Of a stretch of DNA of 64,000 nt, positions 8,640-17,153 are shown in pieces. Made by a program: the position numbers and the translations under genes. Each line of letters starts with the position of its first letter. The first letter of the stretch is position 1. The notes beneath the pieces are model-generated. The model was not told where the DNA came from and did not search any database. It saw only the letters and a program-made list of their open reading frames with translations. Source of the DNA: Bacillota bacterium (GTDB lineage Bacteria; Bacillota; Clostridia; DSM-8532); NCBI GenBank assembly GCA_022702935.2, contig JAKIML020000043.1:1-64000 (forward strand). Direction: 5' to 3'.

Positions 8640-9293
8640 TTAAGGATTAATGTAGGTATTGCCATCCAGAGGAATCAGTACCTGAAGGCCGGGCTGACTG
8701 TTAATAAGGCCGATGGCATAAATGGTGTAGAATCGATCGGGCAGTATGTGAATGTTGGGGACTTCCAGTATCACGTCATTGGTTCCGGCCACTCTGAGTC
8801 GGATATTATAGGTTTGAGACGGTGCTATGATATAATGGGTGGTCTCCTTGAACCGGACATCGCTGAATAGTACCGTGCCATCGGGCAGTATTACATCCAC
8901 ATTGGGCGTGGTGGGGGCTAGATGGCTGAACCGCAGCATGGCTGTTCCCTGGGGGATGGGAATCTTAGGCTCTGCAATGGGCAGGAGACTGATATTGGGA
9001 AGCTGTCCCGCAACGGCTATGGTATAGATGGTGAGGTCGGGCAGAGTGGCTGTGGTTACTATGAGAGGGGTATCCCTCCTGCCTGCGGGAAATACTTCAA
9101 ACTGGTAGGTTCCGGCTTTTAAGGCCCGATATTCGGTGAATCCCCTGTAATTAAGATTTCTGGCCAGGGGAATACCATTGGCATACACATCCACGGCAGG
9201 CGCATTGGGAACCGCATGCAAAATCCTTATATGAATGGAATTATGCTGCGGCATATAGGCATTATGGGGCGTCAAATTATGGGCAAAGAACAT
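8640..9293 (-). CDS. Protein with two DUF4397 domains, probable spore-surface protein
   Basis: The 217-residue product contains two copies of the DUF4397 beta-sandwich. The first has RILHAVPNAPAVDVYANG (about residues 24-41); the second has RFSHLAPTTPNVDVILPDGT (about 122-141). There is no signal peptide and no membrane segment, which argues against ordinary secretion. A GAGGTGA site precedes ATG. The upstream region carries AC-N17-CATATATTA at 9330-9357, a close match to the sigma-K consensus of the late mother cell, so the protein may be laid on the forespore surface from the mother cell (inference). The biochemical role of DUF4397 is unknown. Confidence 0.82.
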   Translation of the reverse strand: MFFAHNLTPHNAYMPQHNSIHIRILHAVPNAPAVDVYANGIPLARNLNYRGFTEYRALKAGTYQFEVFPAGRRDTPLIVTTATLPDLTIYTIAVAGQLPNISLLPIAEPKIPIPQGTAMLRFSHLAPTTPNVDVILPDGTVLFSDVRFKETTHYIIAPSQTYNIRLRVAGTNDVILEVPNIHILPDRFYTIYAIGLINSQPGLQVLIPLDGNTYINP

Positions 9294-9329
9294 TTAAGTC
9301 ACCTCTATGAATTTATCCGTGAGCTACTT

Positions 9330-9357
9330 TAATATATGACAGCTTGGACAAAAAGGT
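9330..9357 (-). promoter_or_regulatory. Sigma-K-like promoter of the DUF4397 gene
   Basis: On the minus strand an AC dinucleotide (9356-9357) is followed after 17 bases by CATATATTA (9330-9338), which fits the sigma-K pattern AC-N16/17-CATANNNTA. No sigma-A promoter is seen in this position. Confidence 0.45.
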
Positions 9358-9490
9358 CATAGGTGGTGAAAAGCCACAGGCCCAAGGGGTGGGGGCAGTG
9401 ATTTTTTGGGCATATCCGGGGGGTTGTCTCAATAATATTTTAATGTAAATGTAATATTCCGTACCGGGATTCGGGGATGGTAAATTATAC

Positions 9491-9525
9491 CTAAGGTTGC
9501 ATCCTTAGTGTTTTATTGATATAAT
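9491..9525 (+). promoter_or_regulatory. Sigma-A promoter with a perfect inverted repeat around the -35 box
   Basis: TTGCAT (9497-9502) and TATAAT (9520-9525) are 17 bases apart, ahead of the c-di-AMP riboswitch. CTAAGG (9491-9496) and CCTTAG (9503-9508) form a perfect inverted repeat centred on the -35 hexamer, a layout expected of a repressor operator. The 160 bases between this and the DUF4397 promoter show nothing else recognisable. Confidence 0.65.
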
Positions 9526-9580
9526 GTACGAAGCAAATGGAATAAATCGTCATATAGTTGTAATATATGCAATAAAAAAA

Positions 9581-9690
9581 GGCTGAATTTCTTAATAAAA
9601 GAAAACGGAGGACCCACTCACTGGGGTTAATCCATTGAAAAATGGTAGGGGGCTCCTATTCCCCGCACCCGTCAGCTAACTCCGGAAGCC
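9581..9690 (+). promoter_or_regulatory. c-di-AMP (ydaO/yuaA-type) riboswitch
   Basis: The leader contains the conserved ydaO-type elements in order: GGAGGACCCA, GGGGTTAATCC, TAGGG, then CGCACCCGTCAGCTAACTCCGG. P1 can close between GGCT (9581-9584) and AGCC (9687-9690). It precedes an SH3-NlpC/P60 hydrolase gene, the classic target of this class. No terminator follows P1, and the Shine-Dalgarno sequence starts only three bases after it. The hairpin loop CTCCTATT (9653-9660) is exactly complementary to AATAGGAG (9693-9700), the Shine-Dalgarno region, which suggests control of translation. Confidence 0.9.
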
Positions 9691-9706
9691 TAAATAGGAG
9701 GAAACC

Positions 9707-10768
9707 ATGAAAAAACAGAAGCCAAATGCTTCATTCATCATCCTGGTCGCGCTATTTATCCTCACGCAAGCAACCTTTGCTTTTTCCGGTACGCTATTCC
9801 CCCAAGGGGTTACTGAAGATAAAGCTGTTGAGAATAACGAAATTCTTGCAATAGATGATAATGCAGAGCTATTAGCCACAAATGATGCTGAGACATCTAT
9901 GGATACACAGGAGCTTAAGGAACTGGCGGCTGAAACACTTTTACCAGTTATTCAGAATTCAGTTCTGGCATCTGCCTCAAAAGTTCCTGAAACATCTCAG
10001 ACCGCTTTAGCCGCTGCAGCAACAGAAACCACTCAGGCAGCTCTAGAAGCTCAGCAGGCGGCAACAGAACCAAAGAAAGAAATCAAGCCCGTCGTTCGCT
10101 ATGTCAATGCAAACACCCTGAATGTCAGAGAATCACCCAGCAGTGAAAGTAAGCTGATAACAACCATCGGCAGAGGCGATAAAGTTACCTATTACGAAAC
10201 TGAGGGCGAATGGGCCAGAATTATTACATGGACTGATAAGAAAGGGTACATCCTAGCCAAGTATCTTGTGGATTCTGAAAAAGATGTTCAGAAGGTTGAA
10301 AAGAAAACAACCACCTCCACCCCCAAGAAAACCTCTACTGTTTCCCGCTCCGGCTCCGATTCTGCAGCTTCTTCCGAGCCCCCAAGCGCTGAGGCACAAT
10401 CCCTGACAGAGCAAATCATTGAATATGCTAAAAGCCTTCAGGGTGTAAAATATGTTCATGGCGGTTATTCCACCAAAAGTCTTGACTGCTCAGGCTTTAC
10501 GAAGTTTGTCTTTGCCAAATTCGGTATATCGCTTCCACGTTCATCCTCAGCCTATTCAGGTGTAGGCACCAAGGTATCCCGTTCGGATATCAGAGCTGGC
10601 GATATCCTTCTGTTTGACGGCTGGGGAAACAGCACCCTGAATCATGTGGGCATCTATATTGGCAACGGCCAGTTCATTCATGCCTCAACCACAAAGGGCA
10701 AGGTTGTCATTCAGGACCTTAACTCCTACAGAGGAACTTATTTAGGTGCAAGACGCGTTATCAAATAA
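9707..10768 (+). CDS. SH3b-NlpC/P60 cell-wall endopeptidase
   Basis: The 353-residue product has an N-terminal hydrophobic export segment (residues 8-28). An Ala/Glu-rich region with predicted helices (30-125) leads to one bacterial SH3 domain (about 128-187, with LNVRESPSSESK), then a Ser/Thr/Pro linker and a C-terminal NlpC/P60 domain. Catalytic residues are Cys261 in LDCSGF, His313 in LNHVGIYIG and His325 in FIHAS. It should cleave peptidoglycan stem peptides outside the membrane. It is made from a long leader holding a c-di-AMP riboswitch, consistent with coupling wall hydrolysis to this osmotic and wall-stress messenger. AGGAGG lies six bases before ATG. A strong terminator follows, so it is a single-gene unit. 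Confidence 0.93.
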   Translation: MKKQKPNASFIILVALFILTQATFAFSGTLFPQGVTEDKAVENNEILAIDDNAELLATNDAETSMDTQELKELAAETLLPVIQNSVLASASKVPETSQTALAAAATETTQAALEAQQAATEPKKEIKPVVRYVNANTLNVRESPSSESKLITTIGRGDKVTYYETEGEWARIITWTDKKGYILAKYLVDSEKDVQKVEKKTTTSTPKKTSTVSRSGSDSAASSEPPSAEAQSLTEQIIEYAKSLQGVKYVHGGYSTKSLDCSGFTKFVFAKFGISLPRSSSAYSGVGTKVSRSDIRAGDILLFDGWGNSTLNHVGIYIGNGQFIHASTTKGKVVIQDLNSYRGTYLGARRVIK

Positions 10769-10801
10769 TAAGGTCTTGCGAAATTAAATAGTGAAGATTT
10801 T

Positions 10802-10833
10802 AAAAGGCTCCCTAGCGCAGGGAGCCTTTTTGC
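10802..10833 (+). terminator. Intrinsic terminator of the NlpC/P60 gene
   Basis: AAAAGGCTCCCT (10802-10813) pairs perfectly with AGGGAGCCTTTT (10819-10830) around AGCGC and ends in a T run. Confidence 0.9.
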
Positions 10834-10967
10834 ACCTCTGATACAGCCAATACTTGAACACGTAAAAAATTAGTAAGAAATTTTTAAGAAACCCGCGAAC
10901 CATTTGAACCATGCCGCGTCTAATAACTAAGAGGTATCATTTTCCATGGGAGATTACAGTATATCCA

Positions 10968-10996
10968 TTGTCTGGAAATTGGTATTGTGGTATAAC
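10968..10996 (+). promoter_or_regulatory. Sigma-A promoter of lplA
   Basis: TTGTCT (10968-10973) and TATAAC (10991-10996) are 17 bases apart. The start near 11003 rules out the longer lplA reading frame that begins at 10911. Confidence 0.6.
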
Positions 10997-11042
10997 GGGG
11001 ATGAAGCGTTTTTGGCTATCCCATAGATATACAGGAGATAAA

Positions 11043-12074
11043 ATGGCTCGCAACATAAAGATCATTACGACGGACATCAAGAATCCTTGGATTAATCTTG
11101 CCCTTGAAGAGCATTTTTTATCACAGCCGACAGACACCGCCTGTTTGTTCCTTTGGCAGAACAAGGACACCGTTGTTATTGGCAGAAACCAAAATCCATG
11201 GACCGAATGCAACCTCAACCTTATGGAGGAGGACAATGTAAGATTAGCCCGGAGAATCACCGGCGGGGGTGCAGTTTTTCATGACAGGGGAAACCTGAAC
11301 TTCTCCTTTATTTTGTCCCGGGATCTCTATGATGTTAAACGGCAAAGTCAGGTTATTCTTAAGGCATTAAGCAGCCTGGGCATTGAAGGAACCATGAGTG
11401 GCCGCAATGACATGACGGCAAAGGGGAGGAAGTTTTCGGGGAATGCCTATGGCTTACGAGGCACCAATGCCCTTCATCACGGAACCCTGCTTATTGATGC
11501 CGATATAGACAGAATGTACCGTTATCTTTTGGTCTCGGCGGATAAAAAGAAGATTCCGGAAACCGCTTCAGTGAGAAATCGGGTTATCAATCTCAGAGAC
11601 ATTAATCCGAGCTTGAATATAGAAAAAGTTAAGGATGCTGTAATAGAGGCCTTTGAGGATGAATACGGCCCATGTACCGAACGCATTCACTATAGTGAAA
11701 AATGTGGATGCATGTGGCCCAAGGATGCCGCTTTCCGACGCATTGTGGCCCGGAATGGCTCCTGGGAGTGGTGCTATGGAGAGACCCCGGATCATGATAT
11801 GACCCTTAAGAACAGATTCTCCTGGGGCGGCATAGAACTCTTTTTTAAGTTGGTGGATGGCCTGATAGTAAAAGCTGAGATCTACTCGGATGCCCTTTGT
11901 GAGGAACTGATTGGGAGACTTCCCGAGGTGTTTGTGGGCGAGAAGCTTTCGGGCTGCCATTTGTCACAGAAACTTAATAAATCCAAGGCGACCCTTACCG
12001 ATCTCACCAAAGATAGTGATTATAAGGATCTTGTACTGGATGATCTGGCTGCCTGGATTCAGGGCATGCTCTAA
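11043..12074 (+). CDS. lplA: Lipoate-protein ligase A
   Basis: The 343-residue product is of usual length for two-domain LplA. The catalytic N-terminal domain has GRNQNPW, RRITGGGAVFHDRGNLNFSFI (the lipoyl-AMP binding loop) and the lysine-containing KFSGNAYGLRG segment. The C-terminal accessory domain includes WEWCYGETPDHDMTLKNRFSWG. It activates free lipoate with ATP and transfers it to the lysine of E2 or GcvH lipoyl domains in the cytoplasm. The start at 11043 has AGGAG at 11033-11037 and lies downstream of a good promoter. An ABC operon begins 87 bases later on the same strand, with no clear terminator between. Confidence 0.93.
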   Translation: MARNIKIITTDIKNPWINLALEEHFLSQPTDTACLFLWQNKDTVVIGRNQNPWTECNLNLMEEDNVRLARRITGGGAVFHDRGNLNFSFILSRDLYDVKRQSQVILKALSSLGIEGTMSGRNDMTAKGRKFSGNAYGLRGTNALHHGTLLIDADIDRMYRYLLVSADKKKIPETASVRNRVINLRDINPSLNIEKVKDAVIEAFEDEYGPCTERIHYSEKCGCMWPKDAAFRRIVARNGSWEWCYGETPDHDMTLKNRFSWGGIELFFKLVDGLIVKAEIYSDALCEELIGRLPEVFVGEKLSGCHLSQKLNKSKATLTDLTKDSDYKDLVLDDLAAWIQGML

Positions 12075-12161
12075 TAGACAGTAGAAGGTTCTCATATACA
12101 TTGATAGAATGGAAAAAGATGAGCACGAGGTTTTATATGCATCAAAACAAAGGAGGTTCCT

Positions 12162-12878
12162 ATGTCCACAATCATCAAACTGGATAATGTGTACAGGGCG
12201 TATCGGATGGGCTCGGAACGGATAATGGCTGTGAACGGCATCAGCCTTGACATAGAAGAAGGCGAAATCTGTTGTCTGCAAGGTCCTTCGGGATCGGGAA
12301 AATCAACCCTTCTTCATATGATGGCTGGCCTGGATAAGCCTTCAAAGGGTTCCATTTACATAGGCAAGACACGGATTGAGACCCTGAACGAAAACCAATT
12401 GGCCCTTTTCCGACAGCGCTATGTAGGCTTTATCTTTCAAAGCTATTACCTTATCCCCACACTGACGGCGCTGGAGAATGTGTCCATGCCCCTTACCTTC
12501 TGCGGCATTCCAAAATCCAAGCGTATCAAGATTGCCAAGGAATTGCTGGAGGCGGTGGGATTAAAGGATCGTATGAAGCATAAGCCCGCACAGATGAGCG
12601 GCGGTCAGCAGCAGCGTGTCAGTATAGCCAGAGCCTTCTCCAATAATCCCAAGGTGGTCTTTGCCGATGAGCCCACCGGGAATCTGGACACGGCGACCAC
12701 CTTTGAAATGATGGATCTGATGACAAACATGGCCAAACAGCGAAATCAAACCCTGGTGATTGTCACCCATGACACTGAAATCTCCTCCTATGCGTCACGC
12801 ATTGTGAGGATTCGCGACGGAAAGATAGAAAAGATTGAGAATGGAAGGGATATGCATGATGAGAAAATTAACGCTTAA
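12162..12878 (+). CDS. MacB/LolD-type ABC transporter ATPase
   Basis: The 238-residue product has Walker A GPSGSGKSTLLH, the MacB-family Q-loop segment FIFQSYYLIPTLTALENV, signature MSGGQQQRVSIARA, Walker B VVFADEPTGNLD and H-loop VTHD. These are hallmarks of the LolD/MacB/YknY group, which act as mechanotransmission ATPases with FtsX-fold permeases rather than classical transporters. AAAGGAGG precedes ATG. The end overlaps the start of the large extracytoplasmic protein by 23 bases, so the three genes are coupled and should form one complex. Confidence 0.94.
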   Translation: MSTIIKLDNVYRAYRMGSERIMAVNGISLDIEEGEICCLQGPSGSGKSTLLHMMAGLDKPSKGSIYIGKTRIETLNENQLALFRQRYVGFIFQSYYLIPTLTALENVSMPLTFCGIPKSKRIKIAKELLEAVGLKDRMKHKPAQMSGGQQQRVSIARAFSNNPKVVFADEPTGNLDTATTFEMMDLMTNMAKQRNQTLVIVTHDTEISSYASRIVRIRDGKIEKIENGRDMHDEKINA

Positions 12879-15315
12879 GAAAACACAAACTTGGATTGTA
12901 CTGGTGGTCTTTCTTTTCACCACTTTCGTTAGCATGACGGGTTTGACCTTGCCTGCCAACGCGGCCAATGATTTGAAACTGATTAACGTAGCAACAAACC
13001 CCTCAACGGTTATTCCCGGCACATTCTTTGATTTGGCGTTGAATTTTGAGAATAACAGTGCTGATACCATTACGGTTAATTCCATTGATTTCAGCGGGAA
13101 CTCCAATATTTCCATTGGCAAGGGATTAGATTATGCCATCAATGAGACCATTTCAGGGGAAGACACTAAGGCATTTGAAATCAAGTCCATGAAATACTTC
13201 GGGTCTTCTTCGCTCCTGAACCTGAGCTTTACCGTAAAGTATACAATATCGGGTGTTCCGGGTACATATGAAAATACCATAGTGATTCCAGTAGAGCAGC
13301 CTAAGACAGATCCCAATCCCCAGCAGCCCGATACCTCTAAATACAAGCCCACCTTCCAGGTCGATCTTTCAAGCTATAATGTGGTAGAGGCGGGAAAATC
13401 CAATACCATACAACTTTCCATTAAGAATACCAGTTCTCTCTATGAAGCACGCAATATTGTTTATGTGCCTGTTTATGACAAGGATTCTCCTTTTGTCTCC
13501 AGCAAGGCTGTTTCGTCCATGCCTATAAGCCGGCTTGATAAAAGCAGCACAACCAACGCCAGCATTTCTGTTGAGGTAGACAAGTTTGCGGCAGAGGGAA
13601 CCTATCCCTTCACTTTTAAGCTGTCCTATACGAACCCATGGAATACCGAATATCCTGCAGAGACTTTTACCATATACCTTAAGATAACCAATCCCCAGAC
13701 CAACGCCAATCTTGAGATTAATTTCAAAGATGGTAAGAGTGTCTCTGCCGCAGCAGGCAGCACCTTTGCCGTGCCTCTCTCCATCTGGAACAAAGGTTCC
13801 TTTACCGCGAAAAATGTAAAGGTTACCTTAACAGGGCTTTCACAGGATACTTTCACCCTGGCCTCTGGAACCGGCCGTTATGACTTTACCCGAATCTACG
13901 GCAATGAAGCCTATGATATGAACTTTACCGTTCGTGCTTCTTCCAGCCTCAAGAGCGGAAGCTATCCCTTGACCTTCAGTATTGAATACACCGATGAAAA
14001 GGGCAATAAGGTTACCGATGAACAGCAGGTTTGGATTCCTGTTGCAGGTAATGAGGATAAGGTGTCCCAGATTGAGCTTCTGGACATCACACCTTCCCAG
14101 ACCAATGTCAAGCCCGGCGAGAGCTTCAGCGTCACTGTCAAGGTGAGGAACAGCGGTGATTTTGAGGCCCGCCAGATTAAGGTTTCAGCCGACGGTACAA
14201 CCGCGCTGATGCCTGTTTCCCAGAACCTGCATATTATCTCAAGCCTTAAGAAGGATGAAACCAAGACCATCGTCTTTAGGTTCCAGCCCCAGCCCGATGC
14301 GGCCAGAGGCAGTGTTCCCGTTACCATTAAGGTGGATTCGGTGGAAGCAGGGAACACCACCTCCATTGCTCAGGCCATATCGGTGTTCATTGACTCTGAC
14401 AACGACGGCGGCAAGCCTGAAGCAGGAAAGAATGTTCCTAAGATCATTGTCAAGAGCTATGCCTCTACCCCTACGCTGGTACAGGCTGGTGACAAGTTCA
14501 CCCTGGATCTGACCTTCCTCAATACCCATGCTTCCAAGACTATCCGTAATATCAAGGGTAATTTCATTGTCACTGAGAGCTCCAATGAGACCGGGAATGT
14601 TTTCTCACCCGTTGATTGCAGTAACACCTTCTACATTGATGAAATCGGCCCCAAAGGCACCTATGATTGGAGCCTGACCCTGTACACCATCCCCGATGCG
14701 AAATCCAAAACCTATACCGTGACCATATCCTTTGAATACGAGGATACGGAGGGGAACCCCTATAAGGCTGATGAAATCATAGGTATTCCGGTTTACCAGC
14801 CTTCCAGGTTTGAAACCTCCGAGATCTATATTCCAAACGAAAGTATGCTAGGTCAACCCACCTATGTTGGTTTTGAAATGTACAATATGGGCAAGACCAC
14901 CATTTACAATGTCAGACTGACCATCGAGGCTGATGAAGGCAGCTTCAATGCCGATCCCAAGAGCAATTACTTTGGCAATTTTGAGTCTGGCTATAGAGAA
15001 TATTTTGAATTCATGCTTACACCCATGATGCCCGGCCAGGCCAAGGGCCGCATTATCTTCCAGTATGAAACCGCCAGCGGCGAGCAGCAGGAGATGATCA
15101 AGGAAATCTCCATGAACGTCATGGAAATGCCCGTTTTTGATGATATGCCTGTGGACGGATTCCCCATGGATCCGGGCGTTGACCAAGCTCCCAAAGGCTT
15201 CTTCCAGAGTGTTTGGTTCTATATCATCCTGGGTGTGGTTGTTGTAGGTGTTGTTGTATTGGTCATTGTTCTGGTTAAGCGCAAGCGCAAAAAAGACAAG
15301 GAGTTTGAATTTTAA
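12856..15315 (+). CDS. Large extracytoplasmic protein with tandem CARDB/NEW3-like domains and a C-terminal membrane anchor
   Basis: The 819-residue product has a signal peptide (about residues 1-37, ending ...PANAAND) and a series of about six Ig-like beta-sandwich repeats. These recur as phrases such as VKPGESFSVTVKVRNSGDFEARQIKV and VEAGKSNTIQLSIKNTS, as in COG1361/CARDB proteins. One C-terminal helix follows (FYIILGVVVVGVVVLVIVLV) with a basic cytoplasmic tail. The start at 12856 has GGAAGGG seven bases upstream; a TTG at 12835 is less likely. It sits between the ATPase and the FtsX-type permease, one base from the latter, in the place where a membrane-fusion protein would be in MacAB/YknXYZ systems. 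It may extend the permease out through the thick wall (inference). Confidence 0.85.
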   Translation: MMRKLTLKKTQTWIVLVVFLFTTFVSMTGLTLPANAANDLKLINVATNPSTVIPGTFFDLALNFENNSADTITVNSIDFSGNSNISIGKGLDYAINETISGEDTKAFEIKSMKYFGSSSLLNLSFTVKYTISGVPGTYENTIVIPVEQPKTDPNPQQPDTSKYKPTFQVDLSSYNVVEAGKSNTIQLSIKNTSSLYEARNIVYVPVYDKDSPFVSSKAVSSMPISRLDKSSTTNASISVEVDKFAAEGTYPFTFKLSYTNPWNTEYPAETFTIYLKITNPQTNANLEINFKDGKSVSAAAGSTFAVPLSIWNKGSFTAKNVKVTLTGLSQDTFTLASGTGRYDFTRIYGNEAYDMNFTVRASSSLKSGSYPLTFSIEYTDEKGNKVTDEQQVWIPVAGNEDKVSQIELLDITPSQTNVKPGESFSVTVKVRNSGDFEARQIKVSADGTTALMPVSQNLHIISSLKKDETKTIVFRFQPQPDAARGSVPVTIKVDSVEAGNTTSIAQAISVFIDSDNDGGKPEAGKNVPKIIVKSYASTPTLVQAGDKFTLDLTFLNTHASKTIRNIKGNFIVTESSNETGNVFSPVDCSNTFYIDEIGPKGTYDWSLTLYTIPDAKSKTYTVTISFEYEDTEGNPYKADEIIGIPVYQPSRFETSEIYIPNESMLGQPTYVGFEMYNMGKTTIYNVRLTIEADEGSFNADPKSNYFGNFESGYREYFEFMLTPMMPGQAKGRIIFQYETASGEQQEMIKEISMNVMEMPVFDDMPVDGFPMDPGVDQAPKGFFQSVWFYIILGVVVVGVVVLVIVLVKRKRKKDKEFEF

Positions 15316-16676
15316 TGAAACTTGTCGATCTACTGTTTCTGAGCATTAAGAATCTATGGCGTCATAAGCTGCGTTCCCTTTTGACCATTTTAGGGGTTAT
15401 GATCGGTACCTGCGCTATTGTGATCATGCTCTCCCTGGGTATTGCCATGAACCGTAATTTCATGACCCAGGTCAATCAGATGGGCAATATCATGCAGATC
15501 CAGATCTATAACTACAACTCGGGCGGGAAGACCTCCGACGGCAAGGATATTCCCAAGTTGGACGATAAAATGGTGGCCGAATTAGAAAAGATCAAGGGCG
15601 TTGAAGGCGCAACCCCTGTGCTGAATATCTCCGTTAAAATGATTGCGGGGAAATATGTGGGTTGGCTTCAGATCATAGGCATTAAAACCAGTATGTTTGA
15701 GGCCCTGGACATCCCTATTGCTCAAGGCCGATCCCTCGAGGATGGGGATACCAACCAGATGGTGATAGGAACCTATGTGCCCAATAATTTCTATAACCCC
15801 AAGGCCACCCGCTGGGAGCCGGCCCCTGCCGACTTTAACCTGATGGAGGAGGACACCTCCATAACCTGGGATATGAGTTACGGGGAAAAGTATGCTGACA
15901 AGACAAAATCCAAGAACAAGCTCAAGCCCGTCAAGGTTGAGGTTGTAGGCATGGTGGGTCAAACCGGACGTGAGTACGACTGGTCCGCTGTAATGCCCCT
16001 GGAAACGGTAAAGCAGTATCAGAAGGAAATTGAAAAGTATAACAAGCAAAATAATGGTTCCGGCGGCATGATCGTTTACGCCAGTGGCTCTTCGAGCAGT
16101 ACCGACAATGGTTACCAACAGGTTATCGTTAAGGCTAAAACCATTGATGATGTGGTTCCCGTTATGGAGGCCATCAAGGAATACGGCTATGAATGCTATA
16201 GTCCTATCCAAATTTTGGAGGAAATGAAGAAGCAATCAGCTGGACTTCGCCAGATCCTTCTGGGTATCGGTATCATGTCCTTCTTCATTGCAGCTATCGG
16301 TATTGCCAATACCATGTATATGTCCATTTATGAGCGCACCCGGGAGATTGGTATTTTCAAGGTCATTGGCGCCAGACTCAAGGACATCAAGCATTTATTC
16401 ATGCTTGAGGCCGGATGGATCGGTGTTTTTGGAGGAATGCTGGGGGTTGGACTATCCTTCCTGCTCTCCTATCTGCTCAACAGATTCAACATTGGCCTGG
16501 GGAGCTCCGTGATCTGGACCCCGGAGGGCGAACAAAGACTACCGTCCTCATATATACCCATTTGGCTGGCTTTAGCTGGCTTTGGCTTTTCGCCTGTTGC
16601 AAGCCTCATGGCAGGTCTGCTTCCATCCAGAAGGGCTATGAAGCTGAGTGTCATGCGTGCTTTGCGCCAGGATTAA
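15315..16676 (+). CDS. MacB/FtsX-family ABC permease
   Basis: The 453-residue product begins with a basic stretch and a first helix (LRSLLTILGVMIGTCAIVIMLSLG). A large extracytoplasmic domain follows (about residues 50-310), then three C-terminal helices with the family sequence YERTREIGIFKVIGA between the second and third. This is the four-helix FtsX fold of MacB and YknZ. The stop of the preceding gene and this ATG share one base (TAATG), with AAGGAG upstream. The product pairs with the LolD-like ATPase encoded at 12162. In this family the complex exports or extracts peptides, lipids or drugs; the substrate here cannot be read from sequence. Confidence 0.92.
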   Translation: MKLVDLLFLSIKNLWRHKLRSLLTILGVMIGTCAIVIMLSLGIAMNRNFMTQVNQMGNIMQIQIYNYNSGGKTSDGKDIPKLDDKMVAELEKIKGVEGATPVLNISVKMIAGKYVGWLQIIGIKTSMFEALDIPIAQGRSLEDGDTNQMVIGTYVPNNFYNPKATRWEPAPADFNLMEEDTSITWDMSYGEKYADKTKSKNKLKPVKVEVVGMVGQTGREYDWSAVMPLETVKQYQKEIEKYNKQNNGSGGMIVYASGSSSSTDNGYQQVIVKAKTIDDVVPVMEAIKEYGYECYSPIQILEEMKKQSAGLRQILLGIGIMSFFIAAIGIANTMYMSIYERTREIGIFKVIGARLKDIKHLFMLEAGWIGVFGGMLGVGLSFLLSYLLNRFNIGLGSSVIWTPEGEQRLPSSYIPIWLALAGFGFSPVASLMAGLLPSRRAMKLSVMRALRQD

Positions 16677-16873
16677 AGGTCTTATCCTCAAAAACCGTTG
16701 AAGGGAAAGACAAAAGGTGGAATAAAAAGCCGGGAATTCGCATATAGTTAGAACACTACTCATATAGGATGGATGCTCAGTTTTAGGGCGCTTGTCCTTT
16801 TGAAAAGACTCCCTATAATGCTATCCGGGGGCAGTGAGGCAAAAACTCCTGCTCCCGTGATAGAAAAAAACAT

Positions 16874-16902
16874 TTGCATTTTTCAGCTATTTGGTATATT
16901 AT
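16874..16902 (+). promoter_or_regulatory. Sigma-A promoter of the leader ORF and heterodimeric exporter
   Basis: TTGCAT (16874-16879) and TATTAT (16897-16902) are 17 bases apart, giving a start near 16909. The mRNA would carry a leader of about 300 bases before the first exporter gene. Upstream, 16826-16857 holds an imperfect G/C hairpin without a T run. Confidence 0.75.
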
Positions 16903-16944
16903 TCTATATGCCTATCATTAATTAATCGAAAGGAGGTCGCGAAT

Positions 16945-17055
16945 ATGTTCAAAAATAAATATATCGGACACGGATTCAGAATTGAAAGCAGGTTTGACAT
17001 GGTCGCGGCCGCCGGCTCGATCTCATTGGCCCGTCATAGAGGCATTATCCTCTAG
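16945..17055 (+). CDS. 36-residue leader peptide upstream of an ABC exporter
   Basis: This ORF starts with ATG and has an excellent ribosome site (AAAGGAGG at 16929-16936, spacing eight). It encodes 36 residues beginning MFKNKYIGHGFRIES and ending SLARHRGIIL. The peptide has no signal sequence and no known motif. A six-base hairpin (TAGAGG/CCTCTA, 17037-17054) covers its last codons and stop. It is followed by a terminator-like structure at 17080-17153 and then by the exporter genes. The arrangement resembles the BmrB leader ORF before Bacillus subtilis bmrCD, where translation of a leader controls transcription of a heterodimeric exporter. It could instead be a small functional peptide. Confidence 0.7.
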   Translation: MFKNKYIGHGFRIESRFDMVAAAGSISLARHRGIIL

Positions 17056-17079
17056 TCAAAATCCGGATCATTAAAACCT

Positions 17080-17153
17080 ATAGCTTTAAGTTCTGAGTCA
17101 TGTGGAAAGCCCTTGGCTTGTTTTGGCATTTCCTGAAAGCTATTTTTTCTTTG
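17080..17153 (+). terminator. Conditional terminator (attenuator) before the exporter genes
   Basis: ATAGCTTT (17080-17087) pairs perfectly with AAAGCTAT (17136-17143), and inside it GGAAAGCC (17104-17111) pairs with GGCATTTCC (17125-17133) with one bulged A. The structure runs directly into TTTTTTCTTT. It lies after the leader ORF and 54 bases before the first exporter gene, so readthrough is needed for expression. Confidence 0.6.

Noticed and set aside
9581-9706. Transcription terminator as expression platform of the c-di-AMP riboswitch
   Set aside because: No hairpin with a T run exists between the aptamer and the start codon, so the control point is more likely translational.
10911-11042. 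N-terminal extension of lplA from ATG 10911
   Set aside because: A good promoter (10968-10996) lies inside it, and the ribosome site is at 11033 for ATG 11043.
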